Source of the DNA: Echinostoma caproni
Lineage: Eukaryota; Platyhelminthes; Trematoda; Plagiorchiida; Echinostomatidae
Assembly (NCBI GenBank): GCA_900618425.1
Contig: UZAN01039806.1
Span: 32,136 to 96,135, forward strand
Reading direction: 5' to 3'
Length of the DNA stretch: 64,000 nucleotides
Position 1 is the first letter of the stretch; each line of letters starts with the position of its first letter. The notes below the pieces were generated by a model. It saw only the letters and a program-made list of their open reading frames with translations. It was not told where the DNA came from and ran no database searches. Positions 10,870 through 22,949 of this stretch are shown here, piece by piece. A program made the translations under genes and the position numbers.

Positions 10870-13390
10870 GAGCTATACTGCGGAACCTTTGGCGTCTAGT
10901 TCCTATTCAATGATCGAATGTACCAACAGACGGATGGCGTAGCAAAGGAATCTCCGTTAGGATCTTTGTTGGTGGACATTCATGGGGGATCCTAAGAGAA
11001 CAATCTTACAAAGCATTATCCGCAACTTCCGTGTGTACTGTACATACGTGGACGATATACCTTTCATAACAAATCCAACAAGCAACGCTGCATCCGTGCT
11101 GGAGACATTCAATGCAAACCAAAACTCAATCAAATTCATCATCGAGCCAAATAACAATGATCGAATCCCATTTCTGAACAACCTAGCGATCCGAAACCCA
11201 GAGGAAACCATCTAGAGGGGAGTACACAGAAAACTAACTCATACGGGACAATAGGTGAAGTTTTATAGCCTCGTGTCAGCGACAAAAGAGGAATCTAATG
11301 TGGTGGTTTGCAATGGGGGCTCGGAAACGTCGCTCTCCCAACACCGTAGCAGAATAAGTTGAGAACATCAGGAATTTGTTCGCTTTCCCGATAGCCTTAT
11401 TATTAAACATTCAACAGAGAGACCTCCGTGACCAGTAACGCACATGGCAAATAAGAAACCACTTTAATTGTAACAAACCGTCATGGTTGATTGGTTTACA
11501 AGACGGTTGAATGAGGCGTTGCATCAAACGTTTGAGGCGATAGCTATCCAAACTTTGTATCTTTCAGGCGTTAGCCTTGCCTCGACTCCACTGCACCCCG
11601 ATATTTTTACCCTCTTGTAATTTTTAACCGATCCACACGTTCCCTCTTTTGGCGTCTACTCGAGCATAAATATAAACAATTATAGAAAGTCATTTGTATC
11701 CTTACTGGACATTGTAGCTGTTTAGGATTTTTTACACTGTATCTCGACCTACCAATCCTGTGTTTGTGGTTAAACGTTTTTGCCGTTCACACCATTTTGT
11801 CCGCAGACCAACCAATGTATATATAATAATGATTGTACTTCTGTATCGTGAAAATCTATGAGAACATTGAACAGCTAAGTAGTCGATGCTATCGGCGGAA
11901 TAATCAAAAAGAATTTCAGACTTGCCCCTCCAGGTTGAGTTTATGTACGTGATCACTCCACCTACTGTTTTCTCCTTACAGTGCTTCCTATCCTTACGGG
12001 AGCATTTAAAACCATTGATTCCATTTAGTGAGTCCTCGACATTATGGTCAAGACATGATTCTTCGATACAAACAACACACGTGTTACGGTGGATGCATGA
12101 ATCAAGGGTGCACGTTAGATCCGTCGTCTTTGTGAAGAGCTACCGGATATTCGTGCTGACCAATGATGTTGGTGTGTGACTAAGCGCTGCTTGCCAGCCA
12201 CCGCGCTTGCGTTTCTTCATTTTAGTAGGAATGCGAAAACGAGCCGACGAGGACACGAGAGACAGTATTGAGACGATCATGTTTCAAACTTATTAACTGA
12301 GACCGCGAATAAACCTTCCGAGTGGTCATTTTGTGATATTTACGAAAACAAATAGTTCCAAGGTAGAGAAAATGTAGCGTGAGTGATGGAGCACAAAATA
12401 AAAGATAGTGTTTCCAAGTCCACCCATTAGAAAGTTCTGTTAGAGGAAAACGTATCTTCACAGATTATGAACGTTTGCACTTACTTTAAAACTAGTCTCC
12501 TTATACCTCATACAACAAATCTTTGTAACTCATAAAGTAGAAGGCAACAGCACGAGCCTTTTGAGGAATGAGAGTTAAAAGGCGAATCAATGGGACGTTA
12601 GAACGCTCAGTTTCCCAAAATGCCACATGTAATGGTTACCGAACGTGGGCTTGTGAAACCCTCTTTCGTCATATTGGAGGTATATGCTCTCCAAATGCAC
12701 TGAAGGAAAAGGAGAACCTCCTGGAGAGGGCTCTGATCAACGACGGTTACTCAAAAACGTGTATAAACATTCACAGTGAACCATCCGCAAAAGGTAACCT
12801 GAACAAAACCGTTAGCAAAATAGGTAGTCTAACTAAAGCTTACGTTCAAATTTGACCACATTCACAATTATGTGTACCGCAAGTTGAGGCCAGCTCCGGG
12901 TCGTTCAATCCAAGCTGTTCAACTCAAACGTATTGATCTGGACAAAAATAAACATCCAACAAATCGGATCTCTGTGTACCTGTTCACCTGCTAATGCGGT
13001 GACAAATTCATGGGTTGAACAGACGGTCAGCTCTCATAACGGATGGCCTAACGTACTCAAAACGGGTTGGTAAAATCGACAACTCAACAGAAAACTGAGG
13101 GTCAAGTGATTGCAGGAAATCTAGTGCCTTCTGTCGGAAAACGTTTGCGATTGGTGATACGTCGATCAAATAACCAAACTTTATGCGCACAACGGTTCTC
13201 GACACAGTGAATCCAATAACCGAGGGGGTTCCATTTAACTTCTATTTTTAGTGATGTTAGTTTGTGTTTATACGTTTACTGACTATTGAACAACTGTAAG
13301 TGTTGTATATGTGATCGTTTGTTTTAAGTCAGGGATTGAGGAGATTCAACGGTATGCTGCCATCTCGCAACATTTGGCATCTTTCTATAA
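10870..13390 (+). mobile_element. Penelope-like element, broken copy 1
   Basis: Pieces of one PLE protein appear in the right order on the plus strand. At 10870-10989 the frame reads FLFNDRMYQQTDGVA then SPLGSLLVDI, which is RT motif B of PLEs. After a frameshift, 10982-11215 carries the catalytic YVDD (11045-11056) and the conserved continuation ending near PFLNNLAIR. At 11219-11270 HRKLTHTGQ matches the PLE segment after the palm. At 12580-12855 ICSPNALKEKENLLE and INDGYSKTCI match the linker before the endonuclease. At 12960-13215 SVYLFTC, CGDKFMG and RMA are a decayed GIY-YIG domain, with NQTLCAQ at the C-terminus. Several stops and frameshifts show it is dead. Its 3' end (about 13300-13385) resembles the 3' end of the copy at 49.7-50.35 kb. 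Confidence 0.85.
11300..12560. other. Unrelated insertion inside PLE copy 1
   Basis: The PLE protein stops matching at about 11.30 kb and resumes at about 12.58 kb, leaving about 1.25 kb that has no counterpart in the copy at 51.3-53.8 kb. There the same two protein segments are adjacent. The insert contains open frames of 74-85 codons with no recognisable domain. No target duplication or terminal repeat was found, so its nature and exact borders are unknown. Confidence 0.5.
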
Positions 13391-13399
13391 TAATGAAAT

Positions 13400-16100
13400 T
13401 TGGTGACAATTTTCAACCATTACCTCTGCTTTGTCTAATAATACTCTCATTCATTTTAGTTAACTGTCTATCATCACACTTACGGTTACGAATGTGCTGT
13501 ATCCTTTGAGTTAACTCAAACAAAGAAAATAAACGCCCCACTAAAATAGATGCTTTCTCTAGATAGCTTTAGCAATCATGAAAGCATTGACATCTTCCAA
13601 AACATAATCGAACAAAGGATGACTTGGTCCCTTAAAAAGACGTTCTAATCATGTTTGCGGTTGTATAGCTTCATTATTAGGGATAAACGATGTATCGTTA
13701 AATTCTGCAAATTCACGAAATATCTAAGAACATAAACTATTTGGAATATTTTGCCTTTATTGATGCTAACAAATAACCATTAATCCGATCGGTTTGAACG
13801 AAAATCAACAGAACGACAACATATTTTATCAACATGTTTCTTTATATTGTCCAACCTCAGTGTTTTCGCACAAACGGTAGGTGCACTATCCCCTTCAGAT
13901 CACTGCGTAATAGCTAGAAAGTGAAAAAAATATTAACACTACAATCAGAACATATTTGTATTCTCTGAGATTCATATTTCAGGAAACGTACGCCCGCCGA
14001 GCTCTCAATCAACTCACGCAAGTGAATCAAAGCCATAATGTATCAGCATGATGGATACCATGCAGTAGGCTTTGTATGACTGAATAAGTGCTGGTAAAAC
14101 CCAGTGTAGCTTTCCATCAAAATATAAATGTGACGGCTCGGAAGTTGTGAATTCCTGATAGAATAATCGGGTTAGTGGGAACTTCTAGGACCTGAATGAC
14201 GAAAACAAATCAAAATATTTCCCAATATTTGGAAGGTAGTTTGACTAGTGAAAATACAATTAGCGGTATCTTATTCAGATAGAACCAAAAAAACACTAAC
14301 ACCGTTTCCGTTCTCTTCCATGACATGCCGATATTAAGTGGATACTTATCATTCAATACATATCGGTGCTCGAGACTTTTTTCCAATGAATCTCACCAAC
14401 CTATGCAAAACGTCTCAGCCCAAATTGAACATCAACCTATGTATATTGTACCCTTATTTCCCAATATGTTTTATTCATCTAAAGTATACTATTTTGTCGG
14501 TGCTACATTCCCAGATCGATTTTAGCGGAATTGTGAGTACGAATGAGTTCTTGGAAAACCGATTCATTAACTTGATCTTTCTCCTCTCATTAAAATCAAA
14601 CGAGGATGAGTGAGAGAGAAAAACACCCATGCGTGGGCGTTGTTGGGTAAGGAAAGTCTTCCTCGAAAATCGATGTACACTCGGATAGAGGCAATAGGCA
14701 ATCACAAAGGCGGATAGAACGACAGACAGGAACGTGGATGGTGAGAGAGTCAGAATGCGATCGGGTGCGAGAAGAAGAGACGGTTGGATGTGATAGGATA
14801 ACCGAAAACAAAAACCCCTCTCATCACATTAAATCATGCTTCATTTGTTCCACTTTCCGGAACATGGCTTTCGCTGCTACCTCAAAAATGCCAGCCAAAT
14901 GAACACCGTTATTCTGTGTGTCTGTGGGTGGATTTCTCGTCTTGACACGTAGACAAGACCTCATGACAGATACACGTGCATGCACACCGTTATATATGTG
15001 GTTTGGGAAATTTAAGGCCCGGTTGATAATGCAGTATTTCATTTTGCGTGTAATAGATGAGACAGAGAATTTAAGAAAAATGTTTACATTTATCAATTAA
15101 CTGCCTTGGGAATCATGTATTCGAAACCTTTTAACGTCCCCCTATCTGTTTATCTCATAGGAGCCCTTTGGATAATGTTATTTTCTGAATAACTATCTGA
15201 ACAATTCCATGTTCAATAAAACGTTAAAAAATGGAAAATAAAGTTATCCCCAACAAAGATTATAAAATCAAACGGAAAAGACGAAAAGGACTTCCAAATA
15301 TTCAGTTGTCATGTGCGATTCTTCCAACCTTTGGTTCATCTGTCCCATTCTTAACGTTTGCAGTTGCTGATTTTGCAACCAAGCGAAGGTTGTGCCCCTT
15401 TGAATGGTTTCGAATCTCACCGAGGCTACTGAACTTTACAATATTCATATATAATACTTACAATCTGTCAATCCAACTTGAACTACGGAGGATTATAAAA
15501 CCGTATATTCATTTTTGATTGGCTCATGTACCGAAAAATACTCCTTATAGGCCTACTGCGCATAATTGCATAATTGGAAAGCATTCTTAGAATATGAACC
15601 GGCGCATGCTTTGCGTTTACTCCGATACATGACATGCTTTCTAACATGTACAATAAATCGTTCATAATTCTTTCAAACTTTGTCTAAAAGTGATACTGAA
15701 CTGTTGGTGAGTGGGTGTTTCGATTATCCTGATCGATTAGCTTAAGGTCACCAGTCCAACTCAGGCATTAGACTAGCCTTTACAGAGAACGGCTCAGACT
15801 TCTGAGCTCAGGTACCGAGTGTGGATTCTGGATTTGAAATTTTGCTTCTCATTACAGTATGTTTGATTCACCACTGGGACACCATAAAAAGGACAACTTG
15901 TCATTATTTAATTCTTACTAGCAGAGCAGCAAACAGTAAATAGAACGAGTGAAACGACATTGAGTTAGTTGAATCAACACGGGGATAAGCCATGTGTGTT
16001 TAAATGAGCACAAACCTACTCAAATTGACGCGATGATTGAGCAAAGCAATGGAGATTAACTGGTACATCATTATCGTAAACCAATCTTGTGGTCTTCCCT
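13400..16100. other. AT-rich non-coding stretch
   Basis: No supportable gene or repeat. Open frames of 60-95 codons (for example around 14.3-14.7 kb) overlap on both strands and lack motifs. Confidence 0.45.
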
Positions 16101-16111
16101 CTGTCATTGGA

Positions 16112-16660
16112 GTTTCAGAACACAGGTTGTAGGTGAACACGTAATTTCGGTGGGTTCCTTATCAAGCCAGTACAATCACATTTATGTGAGAAAATAGCTG
16201 TAAGGTGTTGTGTTGGAATCAAACAGTATGGGTCAAATAATTATAGAAAAGGGGTGGGATAGGGACACATTTGTGACTCGTTCTCACGTTGAGATAAGAA
16301 CGGATTACGTAAGCTTTGACAATTAATTTTGGTAACCGCAACGCTCATGCGTGATGTTGTCCGCTTTGAGCCAGGAAAGTTTAAGTTCCTGAACAAGTGT
16401 TTTTGAGCACAGAATTATGCTTTTAACAAGCGGATGATAATTACCTCGTCCGTTGCAAGCGTTTTAATTCGACCAGCCTTGGATTTGTGTTGTAGAACGC
16501 GATAAATGATGGTGAAGGCTGAAGTAGTATCCATCCTATGTCCATTTTCGACCAAGTGCGCAACAATGGAACTGGAAATAACTCCGATTCCTCCATGTCT
16601 AAGCCAAGTGGATTGATGTTCCTTGATGCGCTTAGATATCTTGTCGTACATTGGAGTTTT
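16112..16660 (-). mobile_element. PLE relic 2: GIY-YIG C-terminus and tail
   Basis: Minus-strand frame from 16651 to 16415 encodes the second half of a GIY-YIG endonuclease: SKRIKEHQSTWL, then SSSIVAHLVENGHR, then AFTIIYRV and EVIIIRLLK. The C-terminal FCAQK and the 3' untranslated tail continue to about 16112. The tail is closely similar to 51.30-51.61 kb and more distantly to 42.77-42.99 kb. It lacks the RT and is truncated at the GIY half of the motif. It provides an uninterrupted counterpart (around 16405-16440) of the site that carries an insertion at 51.6-51.8 kb. Confidence 0.85.
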
Positions 16661-16739
16661 ATTCTATTTGTTCGTACGGTTCAATCTTCATGATATAAAT
16701 GTTAATTGCTCCTGCGGTCCCTAACATTTGAAACCTAAT

Positions 16740-19700
16740 TTCGGTCGACGAATTTGTGAAACTACAGATTATGAAAGCCACCAGCATGTCGAAAAATTCT
16801 CCTCTCTTACACATGACGAATCAATTGAGTTTGACGCAGTTTCAATCACACCATATATGAATCAATGTGCATGCCATGTTGGACTACCTCCAGGGAATAC
16901 CGCTGGCCAAGTTCTTTGGCTCTGTGGAGTAGACCAACGGCTCCACAAGCGATAAAATTACATTGTTTCCGTAGGGAATCTCACATGCATTTTGATCAGT
17001 TTGAACACTTGACGACCCAAAATGATTACCTTTCGGAAAAGCGCCTACTGGAAAATGAAACTTATTTCAAGATTAGGAAGGTTCTTACAGTGTACAGAAA
17101 CATGGCGGTAATTATTGTGGACTGATTAGATCACATTACTTCTGAGACATCTTGACTAAATAGTTCGCAAATGAATGTTTATTTAACCCCTTTTCTTCTA
17201 ATTTCTAAATGAGATGAAAATTACATCCAGGTGTACAAAATAATGATTCTGTAATCCCTTCTGTTTCCAGTTACTACACTTGTTAGGGCCAGCAGAAAAG
17301 TCCATGAAGTTATGCAATGTTTACCACCGTTAATGGTCACAGGATACGGAACGTTTCTGTTTGGCGTCATACTAACGGACATGCCTCCGTAATTCTGTCC
17401 AAGGTGCATTCCCACTTNCCCACTTCATCGCCTAGCTGAAAAAGACGGAATTTAACTTAACTATTTGTTGTTCCACAGCGTTTGTCCAGGCTAAATACCG
17501 CTCTAACTGCAGTGTTATTGATCTTATGAATACATCTAAAGATGCAAGCCCGTTGGATGGTAACAACAATGACAAGTTCATTAGTGTCTTTTTGTAAACA
17601 TTTCGTAAACATTTCCTAACTCCCTCTGCTTGCAATTCATTGAACAGATGAGAACAGCAGTAATTCACAACGCGGAAAGAAAGGTTCCCGCCGACCGTTG
17701 GAAATTTTCTTGTTCTACGACATAACTCACATGGTCAGTGATATGGAAAACAACTCTGTATAATGGTGCCATGCGAACAGATGTGTGATGCTGTTACGCA
17801 GCTCTCATTCAAAAATGGTTTATGTCGGTCAAAGCAACAAAGGAATCGGTTAGCAATCAGTGAGCTACAATAATGTTGTACTATGTTTTCGCCAGTGCGA
17901 TACATACAAACGGGTGCAATCTCAAACTGAAAGCACACTTTTGACTAACATCTATCGTAGGACAAAAATCAAATAAGGGGTTCATTGTGCTAGATTATTT
18001 TTTAGTAACTAAAACGTGGAACCTCTTCATTTTAGTGGTGGTGATCGACTATTTACCGAGTAGTTAAAGGCCGTGCTTCGACTACAGACTGATGCAGTCA
18101 CTGTCGCAGCAGCAATCGTACAACAATGGATCAGCTGGTTCAGTCTCCCGCTGATTCTTCACTGCGACTAATACTTCCTCATCAAAAACGATGTGTTTCA
18201 CGTTGTTTGCCGACAGGTCTTAATCGATAGAACTACAACTACGTTTAAACCTTTCCACCACTGACTTAATCCATATTTCTATCTGGATCGTCTTTGCTCT
18301 CCTTTGGCCATAGGACGATATCCTCATCCCCGAAAAAGTACGCTTACCTCAAACTTCAGGAAAAACGATACGCATGAAAGAATTTGTCTACAGAATATGG
18401 CAAGATTTCTCCACAGGTTTCCAGTTCTTGAAACATTGGTTCCATATGAACCCATCGGTTAGAACTCAGAAAAGACAAATACTGTCGAACTGTAACATTT
18501 ATTGTAATTTCCTTAGTGTCTACAAGATGAAACAAGCCATAAATAAAGATGAGAAAGTTTTGCCGAATACAGCTGTTCAACAGAAAAGACTCGGGGTTGA
18601 TGTTCAAAAGAAATTTTATCTCCTCGTAATATTTTTCTTTTCTCTGGTCTAATAGATTTCCAGATTGTCAGCGAAACGTTTCCATCCAAAACGCTAAAGC
18701 AAACTCATTTTAATAACAAGTTAAACTCAATGAAAATGTATTACTTCCTTACAGCCTACGTCTCATACTAGATTTGATTGAGCGGCTTCTGTATGCTGTG
18801 GTTTATCCCCACGTCAATATGCTTCCTGTCTAGGGCCGATCACAAAAAGGTACAATCACTGTTTCATATTATGATCCAAAACCGTATCACTCATCTATGC
18901 CTGCTTCTGACATTTTTCTGTATCCATGGCACTTTCAGGCTAATACTGCCTAGATTTGGTAAAACTACTGAATTTCAACTATCGATAGGCACTTATGGCA
19001 GTGTCCTTATCGAAAGAGAACAAAACATTTGAAACAACATTGAAAGCGAAAGGGTGGGCGAACTTGAAATACTCACTAACTTACTCTAAATTGCCTTATT
19101 TTAGGCACGACTTGGATGACTAGTTCGAATGGAGCAGGAGCGCAAGAAACAGAATGGCAAGAAATGTAATCAACATAAATGCTGAGTCCATCTTTATTGT
19201 TTTGTATCCTAATTTTTCATTGGGGTTTCTAAATAAATGTTCCTGTGTGTGTGTGCGTGCGAGAACTGCGTTTTCGTTTACTGCGTGCAACTATTGACGA
19301 ACGGTGTGACTGAGTTCGAGTGATATTCCACCAGTCGTCTGTTATCGTCGTTTGTCACCTCTCTCGTAGTTAAACCAAAGAAAACATAACAGCTCATTGT
19401 GCTTAGGGATAATTTTGTTTCGCAGTTCAAAAAGTGGCTTACTTTTAGATCAATTTGCACCATTAAGAAAAGGAGCACCACTTCTTTTCCCCACCAAAAA
19501 GCTAAACAGCTAACCAACAGATGATACAGATACAGTTCGCTTAATTTTGTATTGAGTTATCTAACTATGATTATCATACAGAATAAAAACCGACTGGTCA
19601 GCGTGCATTAGCAGCAAGAATGCATCACAGAAAATGTAAAATAATGAAAAATAAAATCGAGAAAGAAAGCAGACCCGGAAAATCTGCAGTCTGCAGTTGA

Positions 19701-20990
19701 AGACTAAAACTCAAACAATGTTTTCACATCGTCCATGTCAACAAGGTTTCAGGAAACAAGCCAAACGCTGCATTTCCTGCTTCAACAATCCTTCGGCAGT
19801 GAAATAATTAAAATATTAGGAAGAAGTCAGATAGAGAAACTTAGAATGATTGGTACTTCAAAACATTTGCTCAAATCACAAATAACTTGATGATCACGAT
19901 GATTGGTGAGACGAAATGTGATCTATATATGTATTCAGTTAAAGTGAAAAGAAGGAATTCGTTGTTATCCGCATGTAAGTTTAGGTGGTCCCTAAGGGCC
20001 ATGTGACTCAGGAATGAAAAGAGGAGTGGTTTACGAGCATTTCCGGCCAAGCTATAGAGTTCCCCAACCAGACACAATAAGTTGACTTTTACTATCACCG
20101 ACACAAAAGCATGTTCACAGTGAGTATTAAAACCCCCTCATATTTTGAAGACGTACTTCGTCATAAACAAATAATGGAACTCAGAAAGCTTGAATAGGAA
20201 ACAATTAGAATTATTTATTTGTTTATTAGCTTCTAAAACAAAAGAAATTTCTGAATTCAGGTGAGAAAAAATAATTTGCTGTATCTTAAAAACCGTCTCT
20301 TATTTATTTGATGGCAGATTGTCTTCGAATACTTTAAAATTTTAGCATCCTAGTCGCTTAGAAAAATGTGATTCGCATGACGACATAATACGCCTATGCC
20401 GCGAAATTATGAAAGATCACCAAAATAATTTGATTCTAAGGGGTCAGTCGACCGGAAATACGAGTACACGTTCTACTGATATTGGATACTATAGATTCCT
20501 AACTAGGGGGAAACGCGTTTTATGGTGTGCTGAGTATTCTATAATATACTGTTCTCGGTAATTGAACACAATCAAATTGTTAATCTTGGTCATCACATTC
20601 ACCGATCGACCTCTTGGGGTAGGCCATTGAAGCGCTTTTAACAAGAAAACATTTTTGTGCTCAGCGTTAAACAAGCCAGAGCTCCAGTCAAATCGAACCA
20701 AGTTTCATACATCCAATAAGATGCATTGATAATCTATCGATGCCTCATGATATCAACACAGCCCTTTGAGATTTCAGTTTTGTGAAACTAACACATATAT
20801 CCAGAAAACTGGCAAAAGGAACGGAATAAACTCAGATATTTTGTGTCACCGTCTGTCTACTAGGCCACATTTTTTGCCATTCCCCATATGGACTCCAAGG
20901 GGAACATTTTGTGTGTATTGAACAATTTCCTCACCATTTGCTGGCTGCTGACATTCACTCTACACCACCTCCGTTGACTCTTCCACGTTT
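16740..20990. other. AT-rich non-coding stretch
   Basis: No gene, RNA or repeat could be supported. A single ambiguous base lies at 17418. Open frames of 60-95 codons overlap each other and have no motifs. Confidence 0.45.
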
Positions 20991-21305
20991 TAAGCTTGCG
21001 TTCCCATCGTCTGCCTATACGTGACTTCTCTGCACGTGCTGGATAAAGCTAAAATAAGCGCGGTGGACATAACATGGCGCAAAGATATAAAGAAACTCTC
21101 CTCATCATTGACTTCAGTTGGCGAAGCTCGCCTTCCTGGCTGGAGGCGAAGAGATGTGGACTGCTGTTAGTTAGAAAGGCTGCGAGAAATGGCTCCCAAT
21201 AGATGTCAGTGGCGTGAATTTTGTGCGGTTTGTTTGTGAAAACCCCGTTCTCGCTAAATTTTACGGTGAAACTAACGAAAAGTATTCATCCATCCATCCG
21301 TTTTC
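20990..21305 (+). mobile_element. LINE 3' end (RT protein C-terminus)
   Basis: The plus strand reads DITWRKDIKKL, then SVGEARLPGWRRRD, a stop, then LERLREMAPNRCQWREFC. The pattern (TWR, then LPGWG-RD, then M-NR-QWR) is the C-terminal signature of LINE reverse transcriptases widespread in trematodes. An upstream segment (about 20997-21030, RLPIRDFSARAG) fits the preceding part of the same tail with a frameshift. The copy ends in an ATCC run at 21291-21302, the short tandem 3' tail expected of such LINEs. The rest of the element is absent, a typical 5' truncation. Confidence 0.65.
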
Positions 21306-21309
21306 CCTG

Positions 21310-22530
21310 TTCTGTTTTTCCGCTTTAACTTTCATCAATCTCTACCCCTGACTATTTTATTATCATTGTTGTGGCGTCAGCACCTTGCTTGTCCTCAAAT
21401 CACTGTGAAACATAAACTAATGGCTGGTAGTGCGCACTAAACCAGGTACAATCTACTCTTTGTTTGTGCTACGGGAACCCATCAACTCGACCCTTAATGA
21501 AATTGGACACTTAGCTGCGACCAAACTGGTATTTACGAACACGAATGCTGCTGTATCTGCCCTGGCAGTATTGACAAGATGCTCAACCGCATCGTGAAGT
21601 TAAGGAGGTGCAAAGCTTCAATGTGGTCTCAACAACTGAACTTCCAAGAACGTCATCAATGTACTCAGTAACTTGATTAAAGACTGGCAGAGCCTGGATG
21701 GACAGCTCAGGTATAAGGGCCTGGCCCCCGTTTGGTTCATCTTTGTGCTCATCCTCGGTCTTGATGGCAGGTGAAGCTAACCACAGGTGCGTTCAGTATT
21801 GCTCATAACAAGTGCTAACAAGTGCAGTGGTTTGACCGGCGCTGAAATTGCCTTTTTCAGATGAAATGTTTCCTCTTCGGTAATCTAGATTTTGAGTCAA
21901 CTGGAGCACTTTTGAGATCCAATCAAAGCATTGGGTCTAACATATTTCAGGTAATTTTTTGATATACGCCCAGTTTACTGCAATTTTTCAGCTCGATCAA
22001 CAAATGTTAGCCATGTCGCTTTAAGAGAGTTATATAAAATGTATCGCAATATTCTGAGGCCAGCGAATGTTTGAACATTTTATTTTTTCGGATGTAATTT
22101 ATTAAGCCGGCGTAACCAGTGTGGTGATTCTACGTATGTCGCGCAGCTGATCGTCGCAAATGTGTGAAATGTTGCCACACAAACTGAGTGGTGACTGTAA
22201 TCGGGGAGGGGTCTTTTTTGAACTACGTTGATGTAGCCACTTCTAGAAATTCGGGTTCTCTTTTAGTGGGACTGTGGAAGGTTAAGTATTCACTTTTCTA
22301 TTGTGTTGACAGTTTAGCTCTCTTTCAGCAAATGCACAGCAATATGCCGTTTATTTTATATCTAAAATTCATAGTTATGCTAGTATCACACACTAGATTA
22401 ATTTATATCCCAACACCGTCATACAGTAGCTGATTTGTCGGTAATGGGGTTAAAAACCATGATATGCGGGAGCAATATCCTTATTGCTTAACCTACCGTT
22501 ATATGTAATGGCAAAATAAGCCCCATCTTT
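21310..22530. other. Non-coding stretch
   Basis: No supported gene. The part around 21.4-21.8 kb is slightly richer in G and C and may be decayed retroelement sequence, but no motif could be identified. Confidence 0.4.
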
Positions 22531-22542
22531 TCACCAGTGCAG

Positions 22543-22655
22543 TTGATCCAAAAAGGGTCATTGAAAATGCATGCAAAGATGATCTGAAAGAGGTTGCCAA
22601 GCATTGCTTCATTAAGATCGATACATGTCGTGCTATTACAGGAAAGAACAAATAA
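22543..22655 (+). pseudogene. Short protein-like segment, possible exon
   Basis: After a fair splice acceptor (pyrimidine-rich, CACCAGTGCAG ending at 22542) the plus strand reads DPKRVIENACKDD, then LKEVAKHCFIKIDTC, then RAITG and a stop 36 codons on. The composition (charged, amphipathic, well-placed Cys) looks like a real helical protein rather than random translation. A shifted frame continues immediately (NLNDEFTEHLNGAFEEN at about 22675-22725), which suggests a frameshifted pseudogene or retroelement fragment. The family is not recognised and there is no clear donor site. Confidence 0.3.
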
Positions 22656-22659
22656 ACCT

Positions 22660-22885
22660 TTATCTTACAAAACAAATCTCAATGACGAGTTCACAGAACA
22701 CTTAAATGGTGCTTTTGAGGAGAACTTTACAAAAATATTCAGGTATTTTCAGAAGAAGATGATGAACAATTTTATAGGCTCATCGATTAGCACTACCTCA
22801 GGTGATCGATTCCTGGATTATTCGATAAAGAAACAGTTCAGCCTGCAAAACAAAACTCCGGCACTGCCACATACTTTGCAGTTAT
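22660..22885 (+). pseudogene. Frameshifted continuation, unrecognised
   Basis: An open frame in a different phase from the segment just upstream, rich in Asn, Glu, Phe and Lys (for example FTEHLNGAFEENFTKIF). It runs to a stop at 22893 and is followed by a TTAAT-rich low-complexity tract (about 22888-22945). It has no recognised domain. It is listed because, with the preceding segment, it may be one decayed gene. Confidence 0.2.
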
Positions 22886-22887
22886 CT

Positions 22888-22945
22888 AACTAATTAATCG
22901 ATTATTAATTAATAATTAACTAATTATTGTTAATAAATATTGCCA
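22888..22945. repeat. TTAAT-rich low-complexity tract
   Basis: Imperfect runs of AATTAAT and TTAATAA, nearly pure A and T and largely self-complementary. No function inferred. Confidence 0.6.
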
Positions 22946-22949
22946 ATAA

